In this document: positions 1 to 5,112 of the stretch, in pieces
How positions within the stretch are numbered: position 1 is the stretch's first letter
Layout of the letters: every line of letters begins with the position of its first letter
Assembly (NCBI GenBank): GCA_002347605.1
Contig: DDXN01000015.1
Location: 1 to 12,520, forward strand
From: Candidatus Dojkabacteria bacterium UBA2259
GTDB lineage: Bacteria > Patescibacteriota > Dojkabacteria > SC72
DNA: 12,520 nucleotides
Direction: 5' to 3'
Made by a program: the position numbers and the translations under genes
Notes under the pieces: generated by a model
The model's input: only the letters and a program-made list of their open reading frames with translations
What the model was told of the DNA's origin: nothing
Database searches by the model: none

Positions 1-447
1 AAAGAACCCTCCAAAGAAGAAAGCATACCCCCATTTGATCCAGCACTACCGCAAGGCTACTTTGTACTAGTTCCAAGTGTAGGAATCAACTCTCCCATAA
101 CCGCATCCAAGGATTACAAGAAAGCCCTACTAAAAGGAACATGGATAGTAAGTGATTTTGGTACTCCCGAGCAAGATTCTTTACCAATCATATTAGCTGC
201 ACATAGGTTTGGATATACAAGCTGGGGTAATGAAAAAAGAAATAGGATATCATTTTACAACCTACCTAAAACAGAAACAGGTACAAAAGTCAGTATATAC
301 TGGAACCAAAGGGAGTATATGTATGAAATATATGATGGAAATATTGGAACATATATAACTGATTACAGTGCAGATTTAATTCTTTATACATGTAAATATT
401 ACAATTCCCCTGAGAGAATATTTAGGTATGCTAAAAGGATTAATTAA
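1..447 (+). CDS. Sortase, C-terminal part (5' end outside window)
   Basis: Frame 1 is open from the first base to TAA at 445-447, giving 148 residues without a start, so the gene begins upstream. Sortases are membrane-anchored transpeptidases that cut a C-terminal sorting signal and attach the protein to the cell envelope. The catalytic triad is visible: His68 in LAAHR, Cys131 in LYTCK at the end of a hydrophobic strand, and Arg139 (or Arg142) in PERIFRYAKR. The order and spacing fit the sortase beta-barrel, and residues 20-35 look like its first strands. The missing part should hold a membrane anchor. The VanY-like gene begins 47 nt later on the same strand, so the two may be co-transcribed. 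A candidate substrate is encoded at 1370-1603. The sortase class cannot be fixed from this fragment. Confidence 0.85.
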   Translation, partial: KEPSKEESIPPFDPALPQGYFVLVPSVGINSPITASKDYKKALLKGTWIVSDFGTPEQDSLPIILAAHRFGYTSWGNEKRNRISFYNLPKTETGTKVSIYWNQREYMYEIYDGNIGTYITDYSADLILYTCKYYNSPERIFRYAKRIN

Positions 448-494
448 ATCCACTCACTGTATAACCATAAAGAAATCTTGTAAAATAGGGATAT

Positions 495-1304
495 ATGAAA
501 AAGACTTTAGTATATATTCTTCTACTTGTTCTAATGTTTTTTTTACCTGCTAAAACAGTTGATACCATTATTAACAATGAGGAACCTAAAGAAGAGGAAG
601 AACAGGAGTGGGTAGAATATCCATTTTTAGATAGCACAACAATTGAAAAAGTGATTGAACCAAACCCAGCGATTCCCAATACAACAAATTGGTGGGAATA
701 CCCAGACAAAATATATACAACTAAAAGGAGTGGAAATGACCTTTTGGTACTCGTAAACAAGCAGTACAAACTTCCAAGTAGCTATGCACCCTCTGATTTG
801 GTTTCCGCTAGTAACTCAGGTATTAGAAGAGGAAGTAGCTATTCATTGAGAAACATTTTGATACCAGATTTAACAAATATGGTAAGTGATGCAAACAGTA
901 GTGGAATTGATTTAAGCATTGTCTCAGGATACAGATCATATCAAACACAGGTGAATACATATAACTACTGGTTAAGCCAAAATAATAACAATGTGGCTCT
1001 TGTTGATACATTTTCAGCACGTCCAGGACATAGTCAACATCAATTAGGTACAGTAATTGATTTCAGTAGTAATGAAATAGGGGATAAGTTGGGAGATGAG
1101 TTTGGTAATACAAAGGCAAGTAAATGGTTAACACAGAATGCATATAGATATGGATTTGTATTATCATATCCAAAGGGTTCCGAAACTATTACAGGATACA
1201 AGTTTGAAAGCTGGCATTACAGGTATATTGGCAGAGATAGTGCACAAGACATGATTAACAAAGGATTAATACTAGAGTTATATCTAAGAGGGTATAACCC
1301 ATAG
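495..1304 (+). CDS. VanY-type D-alanyl-D-alanine carboxypeptidase (peptidase M15B)
   Basis: 269 residues. An N-terminal hydrophobic stretch (about residues 4-18) acts as signal or anchor, followed by an acidic, Pro/Trp-rich linker (25-75) and the zinc peptidase domain (about 85-265). Family motifs are intact: SGYRS (144-148, whose Arg binds the substrate carboxylate in relatives), the first zinc site HQLGTVID with His182 and Asp189, and ESWH with catalytic Glu238 and zinc ligand His241. The family removes the terminal D-Ala from peptidoglycan stem peptides outside the membrane, and this is inferred here. The linker carries two similar motifs, WVEYP and WWEYP. No Shine-Dalgarno precedes the ATG. 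A possible -10 (TAAAAT, 481-486) lies only 8 nt upstream, which hints at a nearly leaderless mRNA if it is used. Otherwise the gene is read through from the sortase. Confidence 0.9.
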   Translation: MKKTLVYILLLVLMFFLPAKTVDTIINNEEPKEEEEQEWVEYPFLDSTTIEKVIEPNPAIPNTTNWWEYPDKIYTTKRSGNDLLVLVNKQYKLPSSYAPSDLVSASNSGIRRGSSYSLRNILIPDLTNMVSDANSSGIDLSIVSGYRSYQTQVNTYNYWLSQNNNNVALVDTFSARPGHSQHQLGTVIDFSSNEIGDKLGDEFGNTKASKWLTQNAYRYGFVLSYPKGSETITGYKFESWHYRYIGRDSAQDMINKGLILELYLRGYNP

Positions 1305-1306
1305 TA

Positions 1307-1336
1307 TAGACATTAGAGGCTAGTGTGTAGTATAAT
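1307..1336 (+). promoter_or_regulatory. Promoter for the 77-aa exported protein
   Basis: A -35 box TAGACA (1307-1312, 5 of 6 consensus) is separated by 18 nt from a perfect -10 TATAAT (1331-1336). Transcription should start near 1343, leaving a leader of about 27 nt before the ATG at 1370. The promoter begins just after the VanY stop codon, so the small gene is probably a separate unit. Confidence 0.6.
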
Positions 1337-1345
1337 GATACTACA
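1326..1345. promoter_or_regulatory. Palindrome over the -10 box, possible operator
   Basis: TGTAGTAT (1326-1333) and ATACTACA (1338-1345) form a perfect 8-bp inverted repeat around a 4-nt centre (AATG). The -10 hexamer lies inside it and the predicted start point falls in the right arm. A dimeric repressor bound here would block the promoter. No regulator gene is seen nearby, and the regulatory role is inferred from position only. Confidence 0.4.
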
Positions 1346-1369
1346 TTTAAATTAACTAGCCCTTTATAT

Positions 1370-1603
1370 ATGAGAAAGTTAATCGCAGTTGCATTAATTG
1401 TAGCAACAACTTTCCTAGTAAACGTTCCCGCTGTATTAGCAGATGCTAATCCTTATGGCCCTTATCAGCCATATGATCATAAGCCTATACCAACCGGTTT
1501 TGAAGATACAAGTATCTTTTACATTGCAGCTTTTGTAACATTTACTATCGGGATGATTCTATTGTCTACAGTTAAAAACCTTAAAGGAAAGCAATCTATC
1601 TAA
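1370..1603 (+). CDS. Small exported protein with sortase-like C-terminal signal
   Basis: 77 residues in three parts. The N-terminal signal peptide (1-24) has a positive start, a hydrophobic core and a cleavage-like AVLA before Asp25. A short Pro/Tyr/Gly-rich segment (25-40) follows. The C-terminus has IPTG (40-43), then acidic FED, a hydrophobic span (49-67) and a basic tail (Lys69, Lys72, Lys74). That end has the layout of a sortase sorting signal (xPxTG, membrane span, charged tail), though the first position is not Leu. With a sortase gene about 900 bp upstream, this is a plausible substrate: after cleavage between Thr and Gly only a peptide of about 18 residues would be anchored. It could instead be a simple small membrane protein. 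It has its own promoter and no Shine-Dalgarno. Confidence 0.75.
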   Translation: MRKLIAVALIVATTFLVNVPAVLADANPYGPYQPYDHKPIPTGFEDTSIFYIAAFVTFTIGMILLSTVKNLKGKQSI

Positions 1604-1627
1604 TTAGGTAGATTGCCCCTTTGGGGC
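1591..1627 (+). terminator. Paired hairpins at the end of the 77-aa gene
   Basis: GCAATCTATC (1591-1600) pairs with GGTAGATTGC (1607-1616), 10 bp with one G-U pair and a TAATTA loop containing the stop codon. Directly after, GCCCC (1615-1619) pairs with GGGGC (1623-1627) around TTT. The two stems share two bases. There is no U-tract, so this may be a weak terminator or an mRNA 3'-end stabiliser. Confidence 0.4.
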
Positions 1628-1679
1628 ATATCGCATAAATGCAAATTATTATTTCATATCTGTCCCTTTATCAATAACA

Positions 1680-2435
1680 ATGAAAATATCTTTGGTTATA
1701 CCAACATACAAAAAACAAAGAGAGGTATTAGATCAATTAGAAAAACTCTATGGATATCTTTCACGAGTCAATCCTGATTTTGAGCTCATATTTGTCGTAG
1801 ATGGGTATATTGATAATACTAAAGATATATTAGAGAAGTACATTAAAGAAAACGGCCTTACAAAGGCATTAGTACTGGGATACAGAGAGAACAAAGGTAA
1901 AGGATATGCAATTAGATACGGTATGAAGAGGGCTACTGGAGATGTAGTGGGGTTTGTTGATGCAGATACAGATATCCAAATTAGAACTTTAGGTTACGCT
2001 TTAAATGAGATTAAAAAGGACACTGTAATGGCAGTTATACCTTCTAAATTGCATAAGGACTCTAATGTAGAGATGACTTTAAACAGAAAGATCGTTTCAT
2101 ACGGGTTAATCGCTATAAATCGACTATTATTAAGATTACCAAGAAATATTACAGATGTAGGTTGTGGTTTAAAGTTATTTAAAAAAGAATTAATAGAAAG
2201 AATACTACCTAATTTAAAGGTAAATAGATTTGCAATAGACTCTGAGATATTAAATGAGATAGGGAAAGTTGGATACAATATTTCTGTAATACCTTTCTTT
2301 CTAAACAAAAACAGATCTGCTTCCACATCTGCAAACATAAAAGAGGTATCTACAATGATTAAAGATATCTTAATGATATCCATGAAAGAGAGTAGGGTAT
2401 TCAACTCGTTAATTCTTAAGGAGTATAAGGGATAA
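1680..2435 (+). CDS. Family 2 glycosyltransferase, DPM1/ALG5-like
   Basis: 251 residues with a GT-A fold. The start SLVIPTYKK (4-12) is the nucleotide-binding strand, VVDGYIDNT (39-47) the next conserved block, and NKGKGYAIRYGM (71-82) the Gly-rich loop. VDADTD (93-98) holds the metal-binding DxD, and DVGCGLKLF (159-167) matches the signature of polyprenyl/dolichyl-phosphate sugar transferases. The protein lacks the C-terminal membrane spans some family members have and should work at the inner face of the membrane. It would load a sugar onto a polyprenyl phosphate, which the giant GT-C-like protein at 5955-9575 could use as donor; that link is inferred. There is no Shine-Dalgarno before the ATG. 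Its stop lies 5 nt from the convergent neighbour's stop. Confidence 0.88.
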   Translation: MKISLVIPTYKKQREVLDQLEKLYGYLSRVNPDFELIFVVDGYIDNTKDILEKYIKENGLTKALVLGYRENKGKGYAIRYGMKRATGDVVGFVDADTDIQIRTLGYALNEIKKDTVMAVIPSKLHKDSNVEMTLNRKIVSYGLIAINRLLLRLPRNITDVGCGLKLFKKELIERILPNLKVNRFAIDSEILNEIGKVGYNISVIPFFLNKNRSASTSANIKEVSTMIKDILMISMKESRVFNSLILKEYKG

Positions 2436-2471
2436 AGAAACTATAACAATGTTTCTTCCTTAAGCCTTTTT
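2415..2471 (+). terminator. Long hairpin spanning two convergent stop codons
   Basis: CTTAAGGA (2415-2422) is complementary to TCCTTAAG (2457-2464). Inside it AGAAAC (2436-2441) pairs with GTTTCT (2451-2456), and a short T-run (2467-2471) follows on the + strand. The stop codons of both flanking genes lie inside. It probably ends + strand transcripts and may hinder transcripts from both sides. The large asymmetric inner loop makes it imperfect. Confidence 0.4.
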
Positions 2472-3106
2472 ATTCTGTCTCTCAGCCCTTCTGGAGTTAT
2501 TTCTAATTTCTCCTTTTCTGCCTGGGAAGATATTACCTCTGACTTATGATTAAGATACGAGAGTACTTTAAGAAAGTTGTCTTGCATTTGTGGTGAAATA
2601 AATTGCAACATATAAACATCCTCGGGCTTATGATCAAAAGCAAATAAATTCTCCTCTTTATAGAACTCAATCCCTTTTTGTGAAATGTGTGCAGTAAAAG
2701 AACCGTTCAGAAAACTTTGTAATGTCCTGTTACCTATAATCTCCTGGTTTGACATAAGTAATTTATACTCATTTAGAAGCCGATCGTTATGATTATCGTC
2801 AATTTGTCTTGAAATACGAGGATCTGTACTTGAGCCTACTTCATAATATGTCTCACCTGTTTCTTTGTCTAAACACTCCTTTAATGCATAGGGGAACTCT
2901 TCCTTTAGTATACCTGCTATTTCTAAATTCTTCCTCTCTCGTTCTGTTAATCCCGTCTCATGTTCTTTTCTTAATACTTCCTCTCTGTGTTCTGCGAGAT
3001 TGTGAATATCAGCAATTTCATGAGCAGTATCCATATCTGCAACCCAACCCTCTGGAGTCTCAAATGGCTCCTTAGTTACTCCTTGATTATCTGTAAAATC
3101 TGGCAT
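2441..3106 (-). CDS. Hypothetical protein, paralogue of the next gene
   Basis: 221 residues, hydrophilic and charged, with no signal peptide or membrane span, so probably cytoplasmic. I do not recognise the family. The N-terminal third (1-65) is acidic and probably helical (TAHEIADIHNLAEHREEVLR). The middle and end (65-192) align by eye with the 179-aa protein encoded just upstream: KEEFPYAL with RKEYPYSF, HISQKGIEFY with YISNQGITSL, and FLKVLSYLNHKSEVI with FKKVLGYVNSRNEKVI. A charged C-terminal helix (193-221) is extra. The promoter with a perfect -35 at 3161-3166 should drive it. No Shine-Dalgarno is seen. Its role is unknown. Confidence 0.75.
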   Translation of the reverse strand: MPDFTDNQGVTKEPFETPEGWVADMDTAHEIADIHNLAEHREEVLRKEHETGLTERERKNLEIAGILKEEFPYALKECLDKETGETYYEVGSSTDPRISRQIDDNHNDRLLNEYKLLMSNQEIIGNRTLQSFLNGSFTAHISQKGIEFYKEENLFAFDHKPEDVYMLQFISPQMQDNFLKVLSYLNHKSEVISSQAEKEKLEITPEGLRDRIKRLKEETLL

Positions 3107-3137
3107 AAAAATACTATCTTTTCAATTTAATAACTAT

Positions 3138-3166
3138 AATTTACTTGTATAGGAATTTTTTGTCAA
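3138..3166 (-). promoter_or_regulatory. Promoter for the 221-aa gene
   Basis: Read on the - strand, a perfect -35 TTGACA (3166-3161) is followed after 17 nt by TAAATT (3143-3138, 4 of 6 consensus). It lies in the 66-nt gap between the two paralogous genes, so the downstream copy can be transcribed on its own. Confidence 0.5.
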
Positions 3167-3172
3167 GAAAAG

Positions 3173-3712
3173 CTATACAGACAATTCTGAAACCTCTCCC
3201 TCTTTAATTACTTTCTCGTTTCTACTGTTTACATATCCTAATACTTTTTTGAATATCTCTTTATCCCTCTCTGGCAGATTGTTGTAATCTCTTAATGTAT
3301 AATTTGCAAGATAGTGAAATGGGATATCTTTGCTTTCAATAAGCTCTCTCATCTCTTTACAACACCTCTCCAATGATGTAATTCCCTGATTTGAAATATA
3401 TAGGCCACCCTCTGCTGAAAGCATTGATTCGATATATGGTTTAAGAGTATGAGAAGATTGTCTAACTAAGTCTGTAACTTTGTCGTATTCTGATTTTTTT
3501 GAGAATATTCCATTTTTCTGTTGTTCACCATTAGAATCTATATCTAATATCTTTATCTCTAATATCTCCTCTCCATGAGCAGACATAATAGTTTGAAATG
3601 AGTAGGGATACTCTTTTCTAATCCATTCTTTCATATTCTCATTTAGATCTGTTTCAGGTTTAGAATCTGCCTCTTGAATTATTTCATCATTTATTTCACT
3701 ACTGTCTTCCAT
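3173..3712 (-). CDS. Hypothetical protein, paralogue of the 221-aa gene
   Basis: 179 residues, acidic N-terminus (1-27), soluble, with no signal peptide or membrane span. The family is not recognised. The shared core runs from RKEYPYSF (32-39) through GGLYISNQGITSL (102-114) to the helix FKKVLGYVNSRNEKVI (154-169). It aligns with the downstream neighbour, which suggests an old tandem duplication with strong divergence. Two adjacent cysteines (117-118) lie in a predicted helix and are absent from the paralogue. It is transcribed from a clear promoter at 3739-3767, divergently from the promoters that lead to the lipoprotein/ribozyme unit. There is no Shine-Dalgarno before the ATG. No function can be assigned. 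Confidence 0.75.
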   Translation of the reverse strand: MEDSSEINDEIIQEADSKPETDLNENMKEWIRKEYPYSFQTIMSAHGEEILEIKILDIDSNGEQQKNGIFSKKSEYDKVTDLVRQSSHTLKPYIESMLSAEGGLYISNQGITSLERCCKEMRELIESKDIPFHYLANYTLRDYNNLPERDKEIFKKVLGYVNSRNEKVIKEGEVSELSV

Positions 3713-3738
3713 ATTTAATAAATAGAAATTAACCTTTG

Positions 3739-3767
3739 ATTATATATCTCTTCTTAATAGGACTCAA
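3739..3767 (-). promoter_or_regulatory. Promoter for the 179-aa gene
   Basis: On the - strand TTGAGT (3767-3762) precedes TATAAT (3744-3739) with a 17-nt spacer. The predicted start point near 3732 gives a leader of about 20 nt. It lies back-to-back with the + strand promoter at 3807-3835. Confidence 0.6.
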
Positions 3768-3806
3768 ATAATGATAATATCATTCCATTGCAAAGAGTAG
3801 GGGATA

Positions 3807-3835
3807 TTGATTGAGGTATCGGCTTATAGTATAAT
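3807..3835 (+). promoter_or_regulatory. Promoter P1 of the lipoprotein/ribozyme unit
   Basis: TTGATT (3807-3812), a 17-nt spacer, then perfect TATAAT (3830-3835). Transcription would begin near 3842, about 455 nt before the lipoprotein start codon. No gene lies between, so the RNA has a long untranslated leader. The octamer GAGTAGGG ends 4 nt before it. Confidence 0.65.
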
Positions 3836-3897
3836 ATATGTATCTTAATAATTAATTGCTCATTAAGAAAGAAACTTAAGCCCAATCAATACACATA

Positions 3898-3926
3898 TTG
3901 ATAATTTACCCATCCTATAGTATAAT
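3898..3926 (+). promoter_or_regulatory. Promoter P2 of the lipoprotein/ribozyme unit
   Basis: TTGATA (3898-3903), a 17-nt spacer, perfect TATAAT (3921-3926). It is the second copy of P1, 91 bp downstream, in the same TATAGTATAATATA context. The predicted start near 3933 gives a leader of about 365 nt. Confidence 0.65.
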
Positions 3927-4109
3927 ATAAGTAGTTAATTGTTAATAAAGTCTGCTCTTTAATAATAAATTTTCATTTCAATACACATAAGTGTTCATAG
4001 AGAGATATTTCTCTTTAAATATCTTTTATGAGTTCTTATGAACTCTAAGTTCTTTAAAAAGTTTTAAGTATATTATATAGACTTATGTCTTTATATATTT
4101 AAAACAAAA

Positions 4110-4122
4110 TAGCGTGTGATGA
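4110..4122 (+). repeat. Left arm of 13-bp inverted repeat around the lipoprotein gene
   Basis: TAGCGTGTGATGA is the exact reverse complement of 4998-5010. It lies 175 bp before the start codon. In RNA the arms could close a loop of 875 nt; in DNA they could be ends of a small mobile unit flanked by TA. No transposase lies between them. Confidence 0.6.
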
Positions 4123-4146
4123 AAATAGAGTAGAGTAGGTATTTTT

Positions 4147-4212
4147 CAGATTTTTCAATCTGGATGGAATAGAGATATTAAATATATTGATATTTGTATT
4201 CCAACCAGATTG
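4147..4212 (+). promoter_or_regulatory. Mutually exclusive hairpins in the leader
   Basis: AATCTG (4157-4162) can pair with CAGATT (4147-4152) over a 4-nt loop. Alternatively it joins a long hairpin in which 4156-4181 pairs with 4187-4212, interrupted only by A4164-A4204 and G4172-G4196 mismatches and two G-U pairs. The two folds exclude each other, as in attenuators and riboswitch expression platforms. No U-tract follows, so transcription termination is not evident. Confidence 0.5.
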
Positions 4213-4277
4213 GTCAATAGCAGATGCTAAAGACACACTTTTTAAGTGTAAAATTTCTGGAAATTAAAGTTCAAACC

Positions 4278-4296
4278 TTAATCCAAGGAGGATTAA
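4278..4296 (+). promoter_or_regulatory. Shine-Dalgarno inside a perfect hairpin
   Basis: AGGAGG (4286-4291) lies 6 nt before the ATG at 4298 and is the only strong Shine-Dalgarno before a gene in the window. TTAATCC (4278-4284) pairs perfectly with GGATTAA (4290-4296) around loop AAGGA. The last two G of the site are in the stem and the rest in the loop, so folding should limit ribosome access. Confidence 0.65.
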
Positions 4297-4297
4297 A

Positions 4298-4921
4298 ATG
4301 AAAAAGTATTTGGTACTGTTTATTGTATTGGCCCTTTTGTTAACAGGCTGTAAGCCTGTAGAAAAGGTGGTTTCTGAAGAAAACATCCATAACCAGTTAT
4401 GCTGGAATCTCGGAGGAAGTATTTCCAAAAATGGCAATTGTGTGCTACTTCCAGAATCGATGTCATGTTCTGTTTGCAAATGTGCTGAGTGTGCTGTCTG
4501 CGAAACTGTAGAAACAGTAAAAGCAGTTGAGGAAACTGAATTTGACTGTAAAGCAGCTGCAGAAGTACTTGACGCACCAACAGAAATGGTCCGTGCTCTT
4601 TGCATTCCCGCAGGAAAAGGCGATGTCTCAGAACAATTAGTCTCTGGAACTCATGTAGAAATCGGTAGTATAACTTTTGACTCCGAGGATCGTGTATGGT
4701 TCCTGCAAGACTTTGTCACTCCCCCAACGGCAAATTACTCATTTGAATATATAGGCGCAGAGTTAAAACTCTTCGACGCTGGTTTCGTTGTTGGAAGCGA
4801 GAAAGGCTGGGCTGATGATGGTTCAAGAGTTCCATTCCGGATTTGTTGGAATACAGAAGGCGATTGCCAACTGCCAGCAGGCCCCGATGGAAACCCCATT
4901 GAACTTTTTCCTACCAAGTAA
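4298..4921 (+). CDS. Cys-rich lipoprotein of unknown function
   Basis: 207 residues. A signal peptide (1-17) ends in the lipobox LTGC with lipidated Cys18, so the protein should be anchored outside the membrane. Twelve cysteines are present, including a cluster CxxCxCxxCxxC (57, 60, 62, 65, 68) that could bind metal or form disulfides. The motif CWN...G.C.LP occurs twice, at 35-52 and 183-193, which suggests two related modules. The rest (110-180) looks beta-rich. The family is not recognised. By eye its G+C is higher than that of its neighbours, its codon use differs, and it alone has a strong Shine-Dalgarno, all signs of transfer. It sits between inverted-repeat arms, behind a structured leader and before a hammerhead ribozyme and a terminator. 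Confidence 0.85.
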   Translation: MKKYLVLFIVLALLLTGCKPVEKVVSEENIHNQLCWNLGGSISKNGNCVLLPESMSCSVCKCAECAVCETVETVKAVEETEFDCKAAAEVLDAPTEMVRALCIPAGKGDVSEQLVSGTHVEIGSITFDSEDRVWFLQDFVTPPTANYSFEYIGAELKLFDAGFVVGSEKGWADDGSRVPFRICWNTEGDCQLPAGPDGNPIELFPTK

Positions 4922-4930
4922 TACTTCTCT

Positions 4931-4939
4931 GACTCTAGC
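4931..4939 (+). promoter_or_regulatory. Segment complementary to the ribozyme's stem III strand
   Basis: GACTCTAGC is the exact reverse complement of GCTAGAGTC at 5007-5015. That target includes three of the five bases of the hammerhead's 5' stem III strand and the last four bases of the right inverted-repeat arm. Pairing would disrupt stem III and so could inhibit cleavage. The effect is inferred. Confidence 0.45.
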
Positions 4940-4956
4940 CGGTTGCTGGGATTATC

Positions 4957-4983
4957 TTTTTAACACTTAATTGTTGTTAAAAA
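4957..4983 (+). other. Hairpin after the lipoprotein gene
   Basis: TTTTTAACA (4957-4965) pairs with TGTTAAAAA (4975-4983) around a 9-nt loop. The stem is A+T-rich and followed by AAAACCCC-type sequence, not a U-tract, so it is unlikely to be a terminator. It may protect the 3' end. Confidence 0.4.
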
Positions 4984-4997
4984 ACCCCAAAAACCAA

Positions 4998-5010
4998 TCA
5001 TCACACGCTA
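4998..5010 (+). repeat. Right arm of 13-bp inverted repeat
   Basis: TCATCACACGCTA is the exact reverse complement of 4110-4122. It ends 2 nt before stem III of the hammerhead ribozyme. After ribozyme cleavage at 5018 it would therefore lie at the very 3' end of the upstream RNA product. Confidence 0.6.
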
Positions 5011-5012
5011 GA

Positions 5013-5097
5013 GTCTTCTAGGATTAAATATTTTATTAAAAATATATATCCTACTGATGAGTCTAAAAATATTGAAAAATATTAAAGACGAAAAGAC
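5013..5097 (+). ncRNA. Type III hammerhead ribozyme
   Basis: A self-cleaving RNA with all core elements in order. Stem III is GTCTT (5013-5017) with AAGAC (5093-5097), open at its end, which makes it type III. The cleavage site is UUC, after C5018. Stem I is TAGGAT (5019-5024) with ATCCTA (5048-5053), continued after a small internal loop by ATATTTT/AAAATAT with an ATTA loop. The core is CTGATGA (5054-5060). Stem II is GTCT (5061-5064) with AGAC (5086-5089), extended by AATATT/AATATT closed by GAAA (5074-5077), and the core ends with GAA (5090-5092). Stems are perfect at every core-adjacent pair. The internal loops in stems I and II could make the tertiary contacts known for fast hammerheads. 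It lies between the lipoprotein gene and its terminator, so it should cut that mRNA. Confidence 0.92.
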
Positions 5098-5112
5098 AAA
5101 AAATATTACATT

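Larger units (their letters stand above)
3804..3989. repeat. Diverged tandem repeat (~92 bp, two copies) carrying promoters
   Basis: Three landmarks recur in the same order at a spacing of 91-92 bp: ATATTGAT (3804 and 3895), TATAGTATAATATA (from about 3826 and 3917) and TCAATACACATA (3886 and 3978). The bases between are only loosely similar. The promoter region therefore looks duplicated, with selection keeping the promoter boxes and the TCAATACACATA element. Confidence 0.6.
3933..4297 (+). promoter_or_regulatory. Long hairpin-rich 5' leader without a gene
   Basis: The 585-bp gap 3713-4297 has no credible coding frame. After the promoters it holds a string of hairpins: AGAGA/TCTCT (3999-4014), GAGTTC/GAACTC with a TTAT loop (4030-4045), AGAC/GTCT also with a TTAT loop and flanking pairs (4074-4095), the left inverted-repeat arm (4110-4122), an either/or hairpin pair (4147-4212), TAGC/GCTA (4218-4229), ACACTT/AAGTGT (4235-4249) and the ribosome-site hairpin (4278-4296). 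This density suggests a structured regulatory RNA. It matches no riboswitch class that I recognise. High A+T makes some weak hairpins expected by chance. Confidence 0.5.

Noticed and set aside
4114..4126. GTGTGATGAAAAT in the leader as a partial hammerhead core
   Set aside because: The core CTGATGA is not present and no stem II separates it from GAA. A two-ribozyme circular element is therefore not supported.
4812..4818. A second CTGATGA, inside the lipoprotein gene, as another hammerhead core
   Set aside because: No GAA segment after a stem and no matching stems I or III nearby; it is ordinary coding sequence.
4110..5010. Insertion sequence or self-splicing intron
   Set aside because: No transposase, endonuclease or reverse transcriptase is encoded inside, and I see no group I or group II core motifs.
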